Source: Mycobacterium sp. ACS1612 (GTDB lineage: Bacteria > Actinomycetota > Actinomycetes > Mycobacteriales > Mycobacteriaceae). From it: a stretch of 64,000 nucleotides of DNA. The stretch lies in the NCBI RefSeq assembly GCF_001667505.1, contig NZ_LZHZ01000031.1, positions 1 to 64,000 of the forward strand. Reading direction: 5' to 3'. Made by a program: the position numbers and the translations under genes. Below are positions 16,668 to 27,391 of the stretch, in pieces (the stretch's first letter is position 1; each line of letters opens with the position of its first letter). The notes beneath the pieces are model-generated. The model was not told the origin of the DNA. It ran no database searches and worked only from the letters and a program-made list of their open reading frames with translations.

Positions 16668-17534
16668 TCAGCCGACCTCGGCGGGCACCGGCGACGAGCG
16701 TGCGCCGGTGCGTGCTGCACCGATGCCAGCGGCTACCACGAAGCAGATGCCGACGGTGCCCGCCGGGCCGGGGATCTGGTGCAGCACCAGGAAACCGACG
16801 ATCATCGCGAACGCCGGCTCCAGCGCCATCAGGGTGCCGAACGCCGCGGTGGTCAACCGCCGCAGCGCCAGCAGCTCGAGCGCGAACGGCACCACCGGCA
16901 GCAGCACCGCCAAACCGATGCCGATGAGCAGGATGTCGGGGGTCACCCGCGGCAGCACCGCGGGACCGACCGCGATGGTGGCCACGAGGCCGGCGACCGG
17001 CATCGAGACCGCGAGCGCGTTGATGCCGGACACCTCGTCACCGGCCCGCTGGGTGAGCACGATGTAGCAGGCCCAGCACGCGCCCGCGCCCAACGCGAAC
17101 AGCACCCCGATCGGGTCGACGGACCCGGTCCACGGGCCGGTCAGCAGCACCACACCGACGGCCGCCAGTCCCGGCCACACCACCCGGTGGCTGCCCTTGC
17201 CGTGCGCCACCGCGACGCCGAGTGGCCCGAGGAACTCCAGGGCGCTGGCCGTGCCGAGTGGGATGCGGTCCAGCGCAGCCATGAACAGCAAGGTGACGGT
17301 TGCGGTCACGATGCCGAGCAGCACGCACACCCGGAACGTGGCCCAGGTGAACGCCGCGAACCGGGGCCGCACGATGACCAGCATGAGCACACCGGCCCAC
17401 GCCAGTCGCAGCCACGCGGCACCCTCGACGCCGATGCGATCGATCAGCGTCACGGCCAGCGCGAGGCCGACCTGAACGCACATCATCGACCCCATCGCCA
17501 TCAGGGCGCCGGTGCGGGCCTGGTTCGTCATCAC
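16668..17534 (-). CDS. EamA/DMT family transporter (RhtA-like)
   Basis: The 288-residue protein has ten predicted membrane spans made of two repeated EamA halves. In the second half [15 protein letters not shown] is the usual conserved stretch. RhtA-type members export amino acids such as threonine and homoserine; the substrate is not certain. The alternative start is the next codon, 17531. Confidence 0.83.
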   Translation of the reverse strand: MMTNQARTGALMAMGSMMCVQVGLALAVTLIDRIGVEGAAWLRLAWAGVLMLVIVRPRFAAFTWATFRVCVLLGIVTATVTLLFMAALDRIPLGTASALEFLGPLGVAVAHGKGSHRVVWPGLAAVGVVLLTGPWTGSVDPIGVLFALGAGACWACYIVLTQRAGDEVSGINALAVSMPVAGLVATIAVGPAVLPRVTPDILLIGIGLAVLLPVVPFALELLALRRLTTAAFGTLMALEPAFAMIVGFLVLHQIPGPAGTVGICFVVAAGIGAARTGARSSPVPAEVG

Positions 17535-17610
17535 CCCTGAATTGAACGGGATAACGACCGTTCACGTCCACGTGATTTTCCTGCACATACCGTTCACAAT
17601 TCGTGAACAG

Positions 17611-18387
17611 TTATTTGATGGTGTAGCCCCCGTCGATGACAAGGTCGGCACCATTGACCATCGCCGCGGCGTCGGAGGCCAAATACACTGCGGCCGCGGC
17701 GATTTCGTCCGGATAGGCGAACCGCCCGGTGGGGATGAGCTTCTTGAGCGCATCGCCATGCGGCCCGTCCCACGCCTTGCGGCCCAGTTCGGTAAGCACC
17801 ACCGTGGGCGAGATCGTGTTGACGCGCACCCCACGCGGTCCCCACTCCGCGGCCAGCACCTTGGAGATGCCGACGACGCCGAACTTCGAGGCACAGTAGG
17901 CCACGTGCTGGTCGAGTGCGACGCTGGCGGCCTGCGAGGCCATGTTGACGATGGCCCCGCCGCCTGCCTCCAGCATCGACCGGCCCACCGCCTGACACAT
18001 CAGGAAGGTGCCCTTGAGGTTCACGTCGAGCGTGGTGTCCCACGCCTTCTCCGACAAGTCCTCCGCCGGGGCGAGATGGACCACCCCTGCGCTGTTCACC
18101 AAGATGTCCAGTCTGCCCAACGCGCTGTGCACCGCCTCCACGGTGCGGCGCACCGAATCGGGATCGGCGACATCGCAACGGAAGCCACGGCTTTCGGTCG
18201 GAAGAGCCTCGGCACGGGAGATTGCACCGGCCTCGTCGAGGTCGACGACCGCGACGCGGGCGCCCTTCGCGGCGTAGGCCTCGGCGATGGCCGCCCCGAT
18301 GCCGGCGGCGGCACCGGTCACCAGGGCGGTCTTACCGTCCATGCGGAAGTCGAAATCGACTGTGACGTCCTCGGTTTCGCCGGTCAC
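17611..18387 (-). CDS. polyol-type short-chain dehydrogenase (D-threitol dehydrogenase-like)
   Basis: The 258-residue SDR has the cofactor motif T-G-x-x-x-G-I-G (24-31) and the catalytic Y-C-A-S-K (Tyr164, Lys168). The substrate loop [10 protein letters not shown] resembles L-xylulose reductase and D-threitol dehydrogenases. It is the last gene of the minus-strand polyol operon. Its GTG start overlaps the stop of the ribose-type binding protein gene (GTGA). The likely reaction is NAD-linked oxidation of a tetritol or pentitol to a ketose, for example D-threitol to D-erythrulose. A second, related SDR lies at the other end of the locus, so the two may divide stereochemical work. Confidence 0.8.
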   Translation of the reverse strand: MTGETEDVTVDFDFRMDGKTALVTGAAAGIGAAIAEAYAAKGARVAVVDLDEAGAISRAEALPTESRGFRCDVADPDSVRRTVEAVHSALGRLDILVNSAGVVHLAPAEDLSEKAWDTTLDVNLKGTFLMCQAVGRSMLEAGGGAIVNMASQAASVALDQHVAYCASKFGVVGISKVLAAEWGPRGVRVNTISPTVVLTELGRKAWDGPHGDALKKLIPTGRFAYPDEIAAAAVYLASDAAAMVNGADLVIDGGYTIK

Positions 18388-19433
18388 GGCTGTTTCTGAC
18401 CCGGGATGCCCTCGTAGGCGATGTCACCGGTTTGGAGGTTGCGGTTGGTCAGCTCGGTCAGGTCCTTGAGGAACTGCGCGCGGTCGGTCACCACGTGCTG
18501 GATCGCGACGTCGACGTTGTCCTTGGTGATCGCAGGCATGGTGTAGACGGGATCGGCCTTGACCTCTTCGTGCTTGGCGAGCTTGCTGGCCACCGCGAGA
18601 CCGGCGGCCAGTTCGACGGTGCCGTTCTGCAGTGAGGTGCCGATGAACTCACCGCTCTTGACCGCGTTCAGGCCGTCCTCGATGCCGTCGATGCCCACGA
18701 TCGGAACACCCGAGCGGCCCGCCTCCTTCAACGCCTGCAGCGCGCCGAGGCCCATGTCGTCGTTCTGCGCGACGACGCCGGTGATCTGCGGTCCGAACCC
18801 GGAGATCCAGTTCTTCATCTTGTTGACGGCCTCGTCGCGTTTCCAGTTGGCGGTGTCCTTGGCGAGCACCTTGATGTCGGGGTACTTCGCCAGCACCTGC
18901 TCGATGCCCTTGCTTCGGTCGAGTTCACCCGACTGCCCCAGGGGGCCCTGCAGGATGACGATGTTGCCGCGGCCGCCCAGCTTGTCGGCCATCATCTGCA
19001 TCTCCTGCGCACCGGCCGCAACGTCATTGGGTTGGACGTTGCCTGAGATGTCCTTACTGTTCAGCGATGCGTTGACGGCCACCAGCGGAATGCCCTTGGC
19101 CTTCGCCGCGGCGACTTGCGGGGCGAGCGAATCCGCTTGTACGGGAACGACGATGAGGGCGTCGACGCCCTGGTTGATCATCGAGTCGACCTGGCTGGCC
19201 TGGGTGGACACGTCGAGATTGGCTGAGTTCCAGACCAATTCGATGTTGTTCTCCTTGGCGTAGGCGTCCATCCCCTCCTTGCCCGCGGTGATGAACGAAC
19301 TCATGTCGTACACGGTCACTCCGACCCGCAGGGTGCCCTTCTTGGCATCGGTGTCGCCTGCGCCGCAGGCCGTCATGCCGACGGTGAGCGCGCCTGCCGC
19401 GGCGATGGCGCCGATCTTGGTTGCCAGTTTCAT
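18384..19433 (-). CDS. polyol/sugar ABC transporter substrate-binding lipoprotein (ribose-binding type)
   Basis: The 349-residue protein has a signal peptide with lipobox M-T-A-C and a type I binding-protein core. Clear landmarks are the opening [26 protein letters not shown] and V-G-I-D-G-I-E-D. This is the periplasmic-binding type seen for the xylitol- and D-threitol-binding proteins of M. smegmatis. It sits in one operon with its permease and ATPase, and with the SDR, isomerase and kinase expected for tetritol breakdown, which makes a tetritol or pentitol the best substrate guess. Confidence 0.85.
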   Translation of the reverse strand: MKLATKIGAIAAAGALTVGMTACGAGDTDAKKGTLRVGVTVYDMSSFITAGKEGMDAYAKENNIELVWNSANLDVSTQASQVDSMINQGVDALIVVPVQADSLAPQVAAAKAKGIPLVAVNASLNSKDISGNVQPNDVAAGAQEMQMMADKLGGRGNIVILQGPLGQSGELDRSKGIEQVLAKYPDIKVLAKDTANWKRDEAVNKMKNWISGFGPQITGVVAQNDDMGLGALQALKEAGRSGVPIVGIDGIEDGLNAVKSGEFIGTSLQNGTVELAAGLAVASKLAKHEEVKADPVYTMPAITKDNVDVAIQHVVTDRAQFLKDLTELTNRNLQTGDIAYEGIPGQKQP

Positions 19434-19462
19434 ATGACGGTTCTCTTTCTATGTGTGGTGAT

Positions 19463-20503
19463 TCAGGTTCCGACCCTGCGGCGCGAGGACCACACGTCGA
19501 CGGCGACGGCCGCGACGATCAGCACGCCCTTGATCACGTCCTGCCAATAGGCCGGGACGACAAGGATGTCCAGGCCGTTGTTGAGGGTTTGAATCATGAA
19601 CAGGCCGAGCGCGGTACCCCAGATGGTGCCCCGCCCGCCCATCAGGCTGGCCCCGCCGATGACCACCGCGGCGATGGCGTCGAGTTCGTAGCCCTGACCG
19701 AGGTTCGGCGGTCCTGATATCACCCGCGAGGCCAGCATCACGCCGGAGATGCCCGCCAGCAGACCGGAGAAGGCGTAGACACTGAACAGCACGTTCTTGG
19801 TGTTGATACCGGCGATCTCGGCGGCATTGCGGTTGCCGCCGACCGCGTAGACCCGCATGCCGTAGGTGGTGCGCTTCATCACCACCGCCAGCGCGACGAT
19901 GCCGATGATCATCAACAGCACCGGGATCTGCAATCCGAGGATCTTGGTGTTGGCGATCGACCCGAATTCGGCGGGCAACCCGTTGATGGGCGCGCCGCCG
20001 CCGATGACGTAGGCCATTCCGGACCCGGCGGTCAGAGTGCCCAATGTCGCGATGAACGGGGGAACATTGATGCGCGACACCAGGATTCCGTTCAGACAGC
20101 CGACCGCGAGCCCGACGACCATCGCGACCACGACGGTCAACCACACCTGCCCCGGGTTCGCCTTGGCGGTGGCTGCCGCGGCCATCGCCGACACCGCGAT
20201 CACGCTGCCGACCGAGAGGTCGATGCCTCCGGTGAGGATCACCAGTGTCTGCCCGAGCGCGATGAGCGCGAACGGTGCGGCGGCGACCAGAATGGTGACC
20301 AGGTTGTCGACAGTGCTGAATCGCACACTGCGGTAACTGAAGTAGGCGATGACAAGCAGCATCACCAGCACCATCGCGTAGCGCAGCGCCAAGCCTGCGA
20401 ACCATGCGCGCGAGAACAGCCGCACCGGCTCACCGGTGGCCGGCGAGGCCACACTGCGAGCCCGCACAGATGCGGTCTCTTCGCTGTCGAGTTGGGTGGT
20501 CAC
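19463..20503 (-). CDS. sugar ABC transporter permease (RbsC-like)
   Basis: The 346-residue protein has eight to ten hydrophobic spans. It contains the BPD_transp_2 hallmarks L-T-G-G-I-D-L-S-V-G-S and later G-G-N-R-N-A-A-E-I-A-G-I-N, the docking loop, as well as A-V-V-I-G-G-A-S-L-M-G-G. It forms the homodimeric channel for the binding protein encoded 29 bases downstream. Its start overlaps the ATPase stop (ATGA-type). Confidence 0.88.
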   Translation of the reverse strand: MTTQLDSEETASVRARSVASPATGEPVRLFSRAWFAGLALRYAMVLVMLLVIAYFSYRSVRFSTVDNLVTILVAAAPFALIALGQTLVILTGGIDLSVGSVIAVSAMAAAATAKANPGQVWLTVVVAMVVGLAVGCLNGILVSRINVPPFIATLGTLTAGSGMAYVIGGGAPINGLPAEFGSIANTKILGLQIPVLLMIIGIVALAVVMKRTTYGMRVYAVGGNRNAAEIAGINTKNVLFSVYAFSGLLAGISGVMLASRVISGPPNLGQGYELDAIAAVVIGGASLMGGRGTIWGTALGLFMIQTLNNGLDILVVPAYWQDVIKGVLIVAAVAVDVWSSRRRVGT

Positions 20504-22053
20504 GAGGCAGCCTCCTGAGTTGTGTCGGCCTGCAGGCTGGGTGATGGTGCATCCAGGGCGGTGGCCAGACGGAAGACGGATTCCTGGACTGCTGGATGGT
20601 CCAGTGCGTCACGGTCGAGTTCGCCGACCAGCTCGCCGGCGCGCATGACGAATGCCCGATGCGACAGGCCGACGATCTCTGGCATATCCGATGACGCCAT
20701 CACCACCGCCATGCCGTTGGCGGCGAATTCGGTGATGATGCGGTAGATCTCGCTGCGGGCGCCCACGTCGACGCCGCGGGTGGGTTCGTCGAGGAGCAGC
20801 ACGTTGACCTCGCCGGTCAGCCACCGGGCCAGCACCACCTTCTGCTGGTTGCCTCCTGACAGCGTGCCGACCTCCTGACCGAGTCCGCGGCTGCGCAGGC
20901 GCACCGACGTCATCACGTCCGAAACAGCTGCGGTGCGGGCCTTTCCGCGGAGCCAGCCGGCCAGCGAGAACGAGGACAGTCGCGGCAGCGAACCGTTGTC
21001 GAGCACGCTCATCGACAACACGGCACCGTTGAGTTTGCGGTCCTCGGGCACCATCGCCATGCCGGCGGTGATGGCGGCGGCGGGTTGGTTGCGTTTGACC
21101 GGCTTGCCGCCGACGAGCACCGAGCCGGCCGTGCTGCGCCGTGAGCCGAAGATGGCCTCGAGCAGTTCGGTCCTGCCTGCGCCGACCAACCCTGCCAGGC
21201 CGACGATTTCGCCGGCGCGCACGTTGAACGAGACCGGTCCTGCGGCGCCCACGACTTCCAGATCGCGGACCTCGAGCACGGCGTCGGTGCCGGGTTGCGG
21301 TCGTTGGGGGAACAGGGTGTCGAGTTCGCGGCCGATCATCGCGGTGACGATCTCGTCGTCGGACACGTCGGCGATGGGGGTGTCCAGGATCAGCCCGCCG
21401 TCGCGCAACACCACGACGCGGTCGGCGATGGCGCGGATCTCAGCCATCTTGTGCGTGGTGTAGACCATCGCGACGCCCTGGTCGCGCAACCGGCGCACGA
21501 TGCGGTAGAGCCCTTCGACCTCGCGTTCGGAGATCGCCGACGTCGGCTCGTCGAGCATCATCACCCGTGCGCCGGTGCGGGCAGCCTTGACGATCTCGAC
21601 GATCTGTCGCAACCCGACGGGCAGGCTGCCCATTCGCGCTGTCGGCGAGATGCTGACGTCGAACAACCCCAGCGTCTGCCTCGCCTCGGCGATCATCGCG
21701 CGGCGGTTCAGCAGCGGTCCGCGCCGCAGTTCCCGCCCGACGAACATGTTCTCGTAGACCGTCATGTCCTCGATGGAGGCGAGTTCCTGCGGGACGATGG
21801 CCACGCCGTGGCGGACGGCGTCGCGGGGGCTTCCTGCCGTCAGGGTGGTGCCGGACACCGATACGGTGCCGTCGTCGGGGCTGTACTGACCGCTGATGAT
21901 CTTCATCAGCGTCGACTTGCCTGCGCCGTTCTCACCAGCCAGCGCGGTCACTGTTCCTGGCTCGAGGCGTAGGCTCACACCTTTGAGGACCGGTACGCCG
22001 CCGAATCCCTTTGTGATCGACGAACATTCGAGAAGCGTCTCGGTCATCGTCAT
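20500..22053 (-). CDS. sugar ABC transporter ATP-binding protein, double ATPase (RbsA-like)
   Basis: The 517-residue protein has two fused ABC domains. The first has Walker [11 protein letters not shown]. The second, typically degenerate, ends with L-S-G-G-N-Q-Q-K and [17 protein letters not shown] 22053 overlaps the isomerase stop, and ATG 22047 is an alternative two codons on. The longer open frame upstream lies inside the isomerase gene and is rejected. It powers the ribose-type importer of this operon. Confidence 0.88.
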   Translation of the reverse strand: MTMTETLLECSSITKGFGGVPVLKGVSLRLEPGTVTALAGENGAGKSTLMKIISGQYSPDDGTVSVSGTTLTAGSPRDAVRHGVAIVPQELASIEDMTVYENMFVGRELRRGPLLNRRAMIAEARQTLGLFDVSISPTARMGSLPVGLRQIVEIVKAARTGARVMMLDEPTSAISEREVEGLYRIVRRLRDQGVAMVYTTHKMAEIRAIADRVVVLRDGGLILDTPIADVSDDEIVTAMIGRELDTLFPQRPQPGTDAVLEVRDLEVVGAAGPVSFNVRAGEIVGLAGLVGAGRTELLEAIFGSRRSTAGSVLVGGKPVKRNQPAAAITAGMAMVPEDRKLNGAVLSMSVLDNGSLPRLSSFSLAGWLRGKARTAAVSDVMTSVRLRSRGLGQEVGTLSGGNQQKVVLARWLTGEVNVLLLDEPTRGVDVGARSEIYRIITEFAANGMAVVMASSDMPEIVGLSHRAFVMRAGELVGELDRDALDHPAVQESVFRLATALDAPSPSLQADTTQEAAS

Positions 22054-22538
22054 CCTGCGCTGGCCTGCGTGGCCGGCTCGTACTCGCCGATGGCCTCCAC
22101 CTTTCCCGCCGACGCGCTCTGCGGATCGAACTCGTAAGCCAGCCATTCGCGGGCCAGTCGCCTCGCAAGTTCGAGGCCGATGACGCGTTGTCCGAAACAC
22201 AGCACCTGCGCGTTGTTCGACAGCACCGAACGCTCGACAGAGAAGCTGTCGTGCGCAGTGACGGCCCGAATGCCGGGCACCTTGTTGGCGCTGATCGCCA
22301 CGCCAAGACCGGTCCCGCACACCAACAGTGCGCGGTCCGCGTTGCCTTCGGCCACGACGCGGGCCGCTGCGACCGCAACATGCGGGTATGCGGTGTTGTC
22401 GTCGGCGCCGACACCGACGTCGATGACCTCGGCGACGCGGTGGTCGGCGAGCAGGTCGCCCTTGAGGGCTTCCTTGTATTCGTATCCGGCGTCGTCGGCG
22501 CCGACCACGATCCGCAGACCTGCGGAGTGTTCTGTCAT
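22050..22538 (-). CDS. derI: RpiB-type sugar-phosphate isomerase (D-erythrulose 4-phosphate isomerase-like)
   Basis: The 162-residue protein is an RpiB/LacAB-family isomerase. Cys74 in the C-G-T-G-L-G motif is the expected base, followed by I-S-A-N-K. The N-terminal motif reads G-A-D-D-A-G, where ribose-5-phosphate isomerase B normally has G-x-D-H-x-G, so the phosphate-contacting His is Asp here. It starts at ATG 22538, overlapping the stop of the DhaK-DhaL kinase gene. By analogy with M. smegmatis DerI it would convert D-erythrulose 4-phosphate to D-erythrose 4-phosphate, which enters the pentose phosphate pathway. Confidence 0.78.
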   Translation of the reverse strand: MTEHSAGLRIVVGADDAGYEYKEALKGDLLADHRVAEVIDVGVGADDNTAYPHVAVAAARVVAEGNADRALLVCGTGLGVAISANKVPGIRAVTAHDSFSVERSVLSNNAQVLCFGQRVIGLELARRLAREWLAYEFDPQSASAGKVEAIGEYEPATQASAG

Positions 22539-24289
22539 GTCAGGGTTTCTCCTTTGGAGGTCAAGGTGAAGCAGTCGGCGACGGTGACGACGCACATGGC
22601 GAGTGAGGTGGCCCCCGCGTCCGGTGTTCCGACGCTGCGGTCGGCGAGCGGCCTTGCCCTGCCGATCTTCGGTCGCATGTCGGCGGTGCCGCGCGCGGCG
22701 TCGGTCGCGACGTCCGCGGCAACCGCCCACGCCTGCTGCCACGGTGTGCCGTCGCCGACGCGTCGCTCGAGATCCTCGACGAACGGCAATAGCGCGTCGA
22801 GCATCGTCTTGTCTCCCGGTGCGGCGCCGCCGAGTTGGATCAGCGCGTCGTAGCCGGCCCGCACGCCGGCCGCGATGGTGCGCCCGTCCGGTCTTCCGAT
22901 GTCGCCCAACCGCGTTCCGAACGCCTTGAGCAATGCGCCCCACAGCACGCCGGACGTGCCACCCGCCCTGGCCGCCCACTGTTCGCCTGCGACCGTCAGA
23001 ACCGAACCTTGTCCTGCGCCTGCGTCGACCGCGCTCAGGGCCGCGTCACGTGCCGCGGTGGCCCCTCTGACCATGCCGCGGCCGTGGTCGCCGTCGCCTG
23101 CCACCGCGTCCAGGCGGCCGAGTTCCTCTTCCGCCGCGGTCAGCGCCTCCGCCATCGCCTCCAACGCCCGCGCCACCAATCGGCCGCCCGCGCGGCCGTC
23201 GCCGTCCGACAGTGACGCCAAATCCGGTGTCGGCGTGGTCGTTTCAGCGGTGCCGCTGTCGGTACGCCGCTCCCCTGCGGCGGCGGACACGTCGGCGGGC
23301 CCCTTCTTGTAGGCGGGCGTGTCAGCGGGCGCCTTCCAGTAGCGTTCGAGTTCGTCGTCGAGCCACATCACGGTCAGCGAGCACCCCGCCATATCGAGGC
23401 TGGTCACCAGTTCCCCCACCTCGGGCTCGACCAGTTGATAGCCGCGCTCGCGAAGGAGTCGCGCCACCTCACCCCACACCACGAACAATTCTTCGTATTT
23501 GGTGCGGCCGAGTCCGTTGAGTATCACCGCAATCCGACGAGACGTCGCATCCTCGTTGTCGCCGAGCACACCGTCGACCAATGTGGCGGCCAGCCCGGCC
23601 GCCGTCGGCATGTCCCGTTCCTCGACTCCGGGTTCGCCGTGGATGCCGAGCCCCAGCCCCATCTTGCCGTGCGGGACGGTGAACAGCGGGTGATCCGCGC
23701 CGGGCAGGGTGCAGCCGTCGAACGCCACCCCCAGCGTGCGGGTCGCTGCGTTCGCCTTCTCGGCAACCCGGACCACGCCGGCAAGGTCGAGTCCTTCTTC
23801 GGCCGCCGCACACGCGGACTTGAAAACGGTGACATCCCCGGCGATGCCGCGGCGCTTGCTCTCCTCCCCCTTCGGGGCGCTGGCGACGTCGTCGGTCACC
23901 GCGAAGTAGTGCGCCTCGATCCCTTCGTCGCGCAACTGTGTGGCAGCAAGGCTGAAGTTCAACACGTCACCGGCGTAGTTCCCGGTCGTCAGCAACACGC
24001 CCGCATCGCCATGTGCCGCGCGCGCCACCGAGACGGCCTCCTCGGTCGACGGTGAGCTGAACACGTTGCCGACCACAGCGCCGTCGGCGAATCCGGGTCC
24101 AACCGTTCCGCAGAACGCCGGATAGTGCCCGGACCCGCCGCCGATCACCACTGCGACCTTGCCCGGCCTGGTCTTGTGTGCGCGCACCACGCCGCCAGGC
24201 ACGCCAGTGACGTACTTGGCGTAGGCGTCCAGGAATCCGACGAGCATGTCGTCGCTGAAGCGGGCCGGGTCGTTGAAAAGCTTGGTCAT
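22535..24289 (-). CDS. derK: DhaK-DhaL fused kinase (D-erythrulose kinase-like)
   Basis: The 584-residue protein is a dihydroxyacetone-kinase fusion. The DhaK domain (about 1-330) has the G-G-G-S-G-H-Y-P start and His217 in G-I-H-G-E-P-G, the residue that holds the carbonyl substrate covalently. The DhaL ATP-binding domain (about 375-575) has the Mg-binding G-D-G-D-H-G. A linker of about 40 residues separates the domains. It uses ATP directly rather than PEP. Its place in the operon between an RpiB-type isomerase and polyol importers fits phosphorylation of erythrulose, as described for M. smegmatis DerK; dihydroxyacetone itself is the alternative substrate. Confidence 0.8.
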   Translation of the reverse strand: MTKLFNDPARFSDDMLVGFLDAYAKYVTGVPGGVVRAHKTRPGKVAVVIGGGSGHYPAFCGTVGPGFADGAVVGNVFSSPSTEEAVSVARAAHGDAGVLLTTGNYAGDVLNFSLAATQLRDEGIEAHYFAVTDDVASAPKGEESKRRGIAGDVTVFKSACAAAEEGLDLAGVVRVAEKANAATRTLGVAFDGCTLPGADHPLFTVPHGKMGLGLGIHGEPGVEERDMPTAAGLAATLVDGVLGDNEDATSRRIAVILNGLGRTKYEELFVVWGEVARLLRERGYQLVEPEVGELVTSLDMAGCSLTVMWLDDELERYWKAPADTPAYKKGPADVSAAAGERRTDSGTAETTTPTPDLASLSDGDGRAGGRLVARALEAMAEALTAAEEELGRLDAVAGDGDHGRGMVRGATAARDAALSAVDAGAGQGSVLTVAGEQWAARAGGTSGVLWGALLKAFGTRLGDIGRPDGRTIAAGVRAGYDALIQLGGAAPGDKTMLDALLPFVEDLERRVGDGTPWQQAWAVAADVATDAARGTADMRPKIGRARPLADRSVGTPDAGATSLAMCVVTVADCFTLTSKGETLT

Positions 24290-25413
24290 CGCAGGCGCTC
24301 TCCGGTCTCGGCGTCGAACAGGTAGACGCGTTCCGGTGGCGCCGTGACCACCACGCGCTGTTCGGGCTCATACGATTCGGACGCAGGGGTCTGCACGATG
24401 ATTCCTTCCTCCATGCCTGCGACAGTGCTGGTCGCCAGTCCGAACTCCAGCAGATGCTCGAAGTACGCGACGGTGGCGGTGATCCCCTTCTCCGCGGCCG
24501 AGGTCAGCGCGCAGTCCTGCGGGCGGATACCCACCGTGACGCGCGCCCCGTCGGCCACATGCTTGGCATTTGTCTCCAAACCGCCTGCGCCTGAGCCGAT
24601 CTCGACTCGCACCCGGCCGTTGTCGACCTTTGCCACCCCGCGCAGCACGTTGATCTGTGGTTCACCGACGAACTGTGCGACAAACAAGTTCGCCGGATCG
24701 TCGAACACCTCGTCGGGAGTGCCGAACTGTTGCACGACGCCCGCATCCATCACCGCGAGGCGGTCCGCGAGCGACAGCGCCTCGACTTGGTCGTGGGTGA
24801 CGACGATGGTGGTGTAACCGAATTCCCGCTGCAGTACCTTGAGTTCGCGACGCACCCGTTGCCGCGCCGACGCGTCGAGGTGCGACAGGGGCTCGTCGAG
24901 CAAAAGCACCGGTGGGTTACGCACCAGCGCGCGAGCCAGAGCGACGCGCTGCTTCTGACCGCTCGACAGCCCGGCAGGGCGCAGTTCGAGCATGTCGTCC
25001 ATCTCGAGCCTGCGGCTGATCGCGGCGACCATCTGCTCGGCGCCCTTCACCTTCCTGGCCTTGAGTCCGTACAGCAGGTTCTCCCGTACCGACAGCGGCG
25101 GGTACAGCGCGTAGCTCTCGAAACCCACGCCGATACCGCGTTTGGCCGCCGGAAGGCCGGACACCTCCCGCTCGCCGATGCGGATGGAACCGCTTGTCAC
25201 GGTTTCCAATCCGGCGATCATCCGCAGCGTGGTGGTCTTTCCGCAGCCCGACGGCCCGAGCAGAGCCACCAACTCGCCGGGTTCGATCGCGAGGTTGATG
25301 CCCTTGACCGCGGTCACGCTTTCCCGTCCACGCGACGCATACGTCTTCACCAGGTCGGTCAGCGTGAGGCTTTGTGCGGTGCCGGTGCTGGGCTTCTCGA
25401 CGGTGGCGGTCAC
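24286..25413 (-). CDS. MalK-type ABC ATPase A with altered Q-loop and signature
   Basis: The 375-residue protein has Walker [10 protein letters not shown] (53-61), Walker B L-L-L-D-E-P, the H-switch T-H-D and a C-terminal TOBE domain. Two core motifs deviate. The Q-loop reads F-E-S-Y-A-L-Y-P with Glu99 in place of the usual Gln. The signature reads L-S-S-G-Q (149-153) in place of L-S-G-G-Q. It overlaps the next ATPase gene (ATGA-type) and pairs with it and the two permeases at 26519-28348. It probably forms a heterodimer with the second ATPase. Confidence 0.85.
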   Translation of the reverse strand: MTATVEKPSTGTAQSLTLTDLVKTYASRGRESVTAVKGINLAIEPGELVALLGPSGCGKTTTLRMIAGLETVTSGSIRIGEREVSGLPAAKRGIGVGFESYALYPPLSVRENLLYGLKARKVKGAEQMVAAISRRLEMDDMLELRPAGLSSGQKQRVALARALVRNPPVLLLDEPLSHLDASARQRVRRELKVLQREFGYTTIVVTHDQVEALSLADRLAVMDAGVVQQFGTPDEVFDDPANLFVAQFVGEPQINVLRGVAKVDNGRVRVEIGSGAGGLETNAKHVADGARVTVGIRPQDCALTSAAEKGITATVAYFEHLLEFGLATSTVAGMEEGIIVQTPASESYEPEQRVVVTAPPERVYLFDAETGERLR

Positions 25414-26519
25414 TGTGCTACCTCCAGCGTGTCGTTCGCGTTCAGTCGTGGACTGTCTCCCTCGCCTGCGGCGAATACGTGCACGTCCGAATCGGCGACA
25501 CTCAACCCGACGTGCGCCCCTTCGCCGACACCTTCGCGGCCGGAGGCCAACACGATCACCTGCGTGCCCGCGACGTCGACGGTGAGTTCGATGTTGCGAC
25601 CCAACCGCTCGGCCAGCACCACGCGTCCGCGGATTGCGGCCGAGTCCGGATCGGCGACGTGAACATCGCAGGGCCGCAGGCCCACCCGCACCCGATCGCC
25701 CCTGTCGCAGCGGACGCCGCCGGGCACCGGCACGTCGAACGAACCGTCGCCCAACCGGATTCGATCGTCGTCGACGACTCCGTCGAGCAGGTTGATCTCC
25801 GGCTGGCCCAGCGCGCGCGCGACAAAGGTATCCGCCGGCCGACGCCAGATCTCCTCGGGGCTGCCGATCTGGATCAGCTTGCCCGCACGCATGACCGCGA
25901 TGCGGTCGCCGAGCGCGAGCGCCTCCTGATAGTCGTGCGTGACGTAGAGAGTGGTGGTGTTCGACATCGCGCCGAGTTGTTTGAGTTCGGCCCGCATCGA
26001 CGCCCGCAGCTTGGCGTCCAGGTGGCTGAGCGGCTCGTCGAGCAGGTAGATGTCGGCGGGCCGCACCAGCACCCGTCCCAACGCCACCCGCTGCCGCTGA
26101 CCGTTGGACAGCTCGCGCGGAAAACGCTTGAGCAGGTGGTTGATTCCCAACGTCGTGGTCACCTGGTCGATCCGCTCGGTGCGTTGCCGCTCGGTGTACT
26201 TGCCGGTGCGACCGGATTTCAGCGGCGAGGCGAGGTTCTCGCTGACGGTCTTCTGCGGATACAGCGCATAACTCTCGAACGCCATCGCGACGTTGCGGTG
26301 ATAAGGCTCGACGCGCGTCACGTCGGTGCCACCGATCGCGACCGTGCCGCCGTCGACGTCGATCAGACCCGCGACCGATTTCAGCGTCGTGGTCTTACCT
26401 GCACCGCTGGGGCCGAGGATGACGAAGAATTCGCCGTTGTCAATGTCGACCGATATGCCGTCGACGGCCTTCGTCTTGCCGTACGACTTGTGCAGATCGG
26501 TGATGCTCACCGTTGCCAT
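25410..26519 (-). CDS. MalK-type ABC ATPase B with altered Q-loop and signature
   Basis: The 369-residue protein has Walker A G-P-S-G-A-G-K-T-T (36-44), Walker B L-L-D-E-P, H-switch T-H-D and TOBE. Like its neighbour it has Glu (82) in the Q-loop F-E-S-Y-A-L-Y-P, and its signature is L-S-N-G-Q (137-141). The start ATG 26519 overlaps the permease stop (TGATG); the longer frame upstream lies inside the permease. Two distinct ATPases beside one permease pair suggest an asymmetric nucleotide-binding dimer. Confidence 0.85.
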   Translation of the reverse strand: MATVSITDLHKSYGKTKAVDGISVDIDNGEFFVILGPSGAGKTTTLKSVAGLIDVDGGTVAIGGTDVTRVEPYHRNVAMAFESYALYPQKTVSENLASPLKSGRTGKYTERQRTERIDQVTTTLGINHLLKRFPRELSNGQRQRVALGRVLVRPADIYLLDEPLSHLDAKLRASMRAELKQLGAMSNTTTLYVTHDYQEALALGDRIAVMRAGKLIQIGSPEEIWRRPADTFVARALGQPEINLLDGVVDDDRIRLGDGSFDVPVPGGVRCDRGDRVRVGLRPCDVHVADPDSAAIRGRVVLAERLGRNIELTVDVAGTQVIVLASGREGVGEGAHVGLSVADSDVHVFAAGEGDSPRLNANDTLEVAQ

Positions 26520-27388
26520 CAGGCTTTCACCGCCCCGAACGACAGGCCCCGTACCAGGTAGCGCTGAATGGTCAGCGCCAGGATCAGGGGCGGGAGTGCG
26601 GCGATGATCGCCGCCGCGGCGGTCAGGTTGTAGTAGGCCTGCCCACCGCCGCCGAGGAACTTCGTGATGGCGACCGTGACGGTGGCGGCGTTGGTGTCGG
26701 CCAGGATCAACGGGAACACGTAGTTGTTCCACGCAAAGATGAAGGCCAGCAGCGCCGCGGCGGCGATGCCTGGACGCACGATAGGCAGCGCAACCATCAG
26801 GAACGCCCGTGTCCGGGTATAGCCGTCGAGCAGCGCGGCCTGCTCGAGATCCTCTGGCAGATCCTGGAAGTACGATCGCAGGATCCACACCACCAGCGGC
26901 ATCGTCACCAACTGCAGCACCCAGATCATGCCGACCTTGGTGTCGAACAGTCCGATCTGGTTGTAGATCACGAACAGCGGCACGATCACCATCAGCTCCG
27001 GCGCGAACCGGAAGGACAGCATCTGGAACATCAGGTCCTCGCTACCGCGGTAGCGCCACCGGCCCGCGGCGTAGGCCGCCGGAATGCCGATCACCAGCGA
27101 AACAATCACCGCGCCACCGCAATTGATGAGACTGGTGATCAGCGACGACTTGAAGTCGACGCTGGTCAGCTGAGTGCCTTTGTCGCTGACCACGGTCGCG
27201 AAGTTGGACCAGGTGGGGCTGAACTGAAAGTACGTGGTGGTCTGTTGCTGGTCATTCTTCAACGCCAGCAACAACATCCAGGCGATCGGGAAGAGCGAGA
27301 ACAGGAACCAGAAGACCAACCCGACGTCCGCGGCGGCGGCGCCGATGGAGAAGCGCTTCTGGCCGGGCAGTAGTTCTTGTTTGGCCAT
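26519..27388 (-). CDS. sugar ABC transporter permease (MalG-like)
   Basis: The 289-residue protein has six hydrophobic spans and the EAA-type docking loop (L-E-Q-A-A-L-L-D-G-Y at about residue 190). It carries the conserved P-x-x-x-W-x-L-R stretch (P-L-V-V-W-I-L-R-S-Y). It lies 3 bases downstream of the partner permease and is followed by both ATPase genes. The substrate is presumably a polyol, given the neighbouring dehydrogenase and kinase genes. Confidence 0.87.
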   Translation of the reverse strand: MAKQELLPGQKRFSIGAAAADVGLVFWFLFSLFPIAWMLLLALKNDQQQTTTYFQFSPTWSNFATVVSDKGTQLTSVDFKSSLITSLINCGGAVIVSLVIGIPAAYAAGRWRYRGSEDLMFQMLSFRFAPELMVIVPLFVIYNQIGLFDTKVGMIWVLQLVTMPLVVWILRSYFQDLPEDLEQAALLDGYTRTRAFLMVALPIVRPGIAAAALLAFIFAWNNYVFPLILADTNAATVTVAITKFLGGGGQAYYNLTAAAAIIAALPPLILALTIQRYLVRGLSFGAVKA

Positions 27389-27391
27389 GGT

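Noticed and set aside
20500..22320. Longer start for the RbsA-like ATPase
   Set aside because: The extra 89 codons lie inside the isomerase gene and are Arg-rich; ATG 22053 overlaps the isomerase stop.
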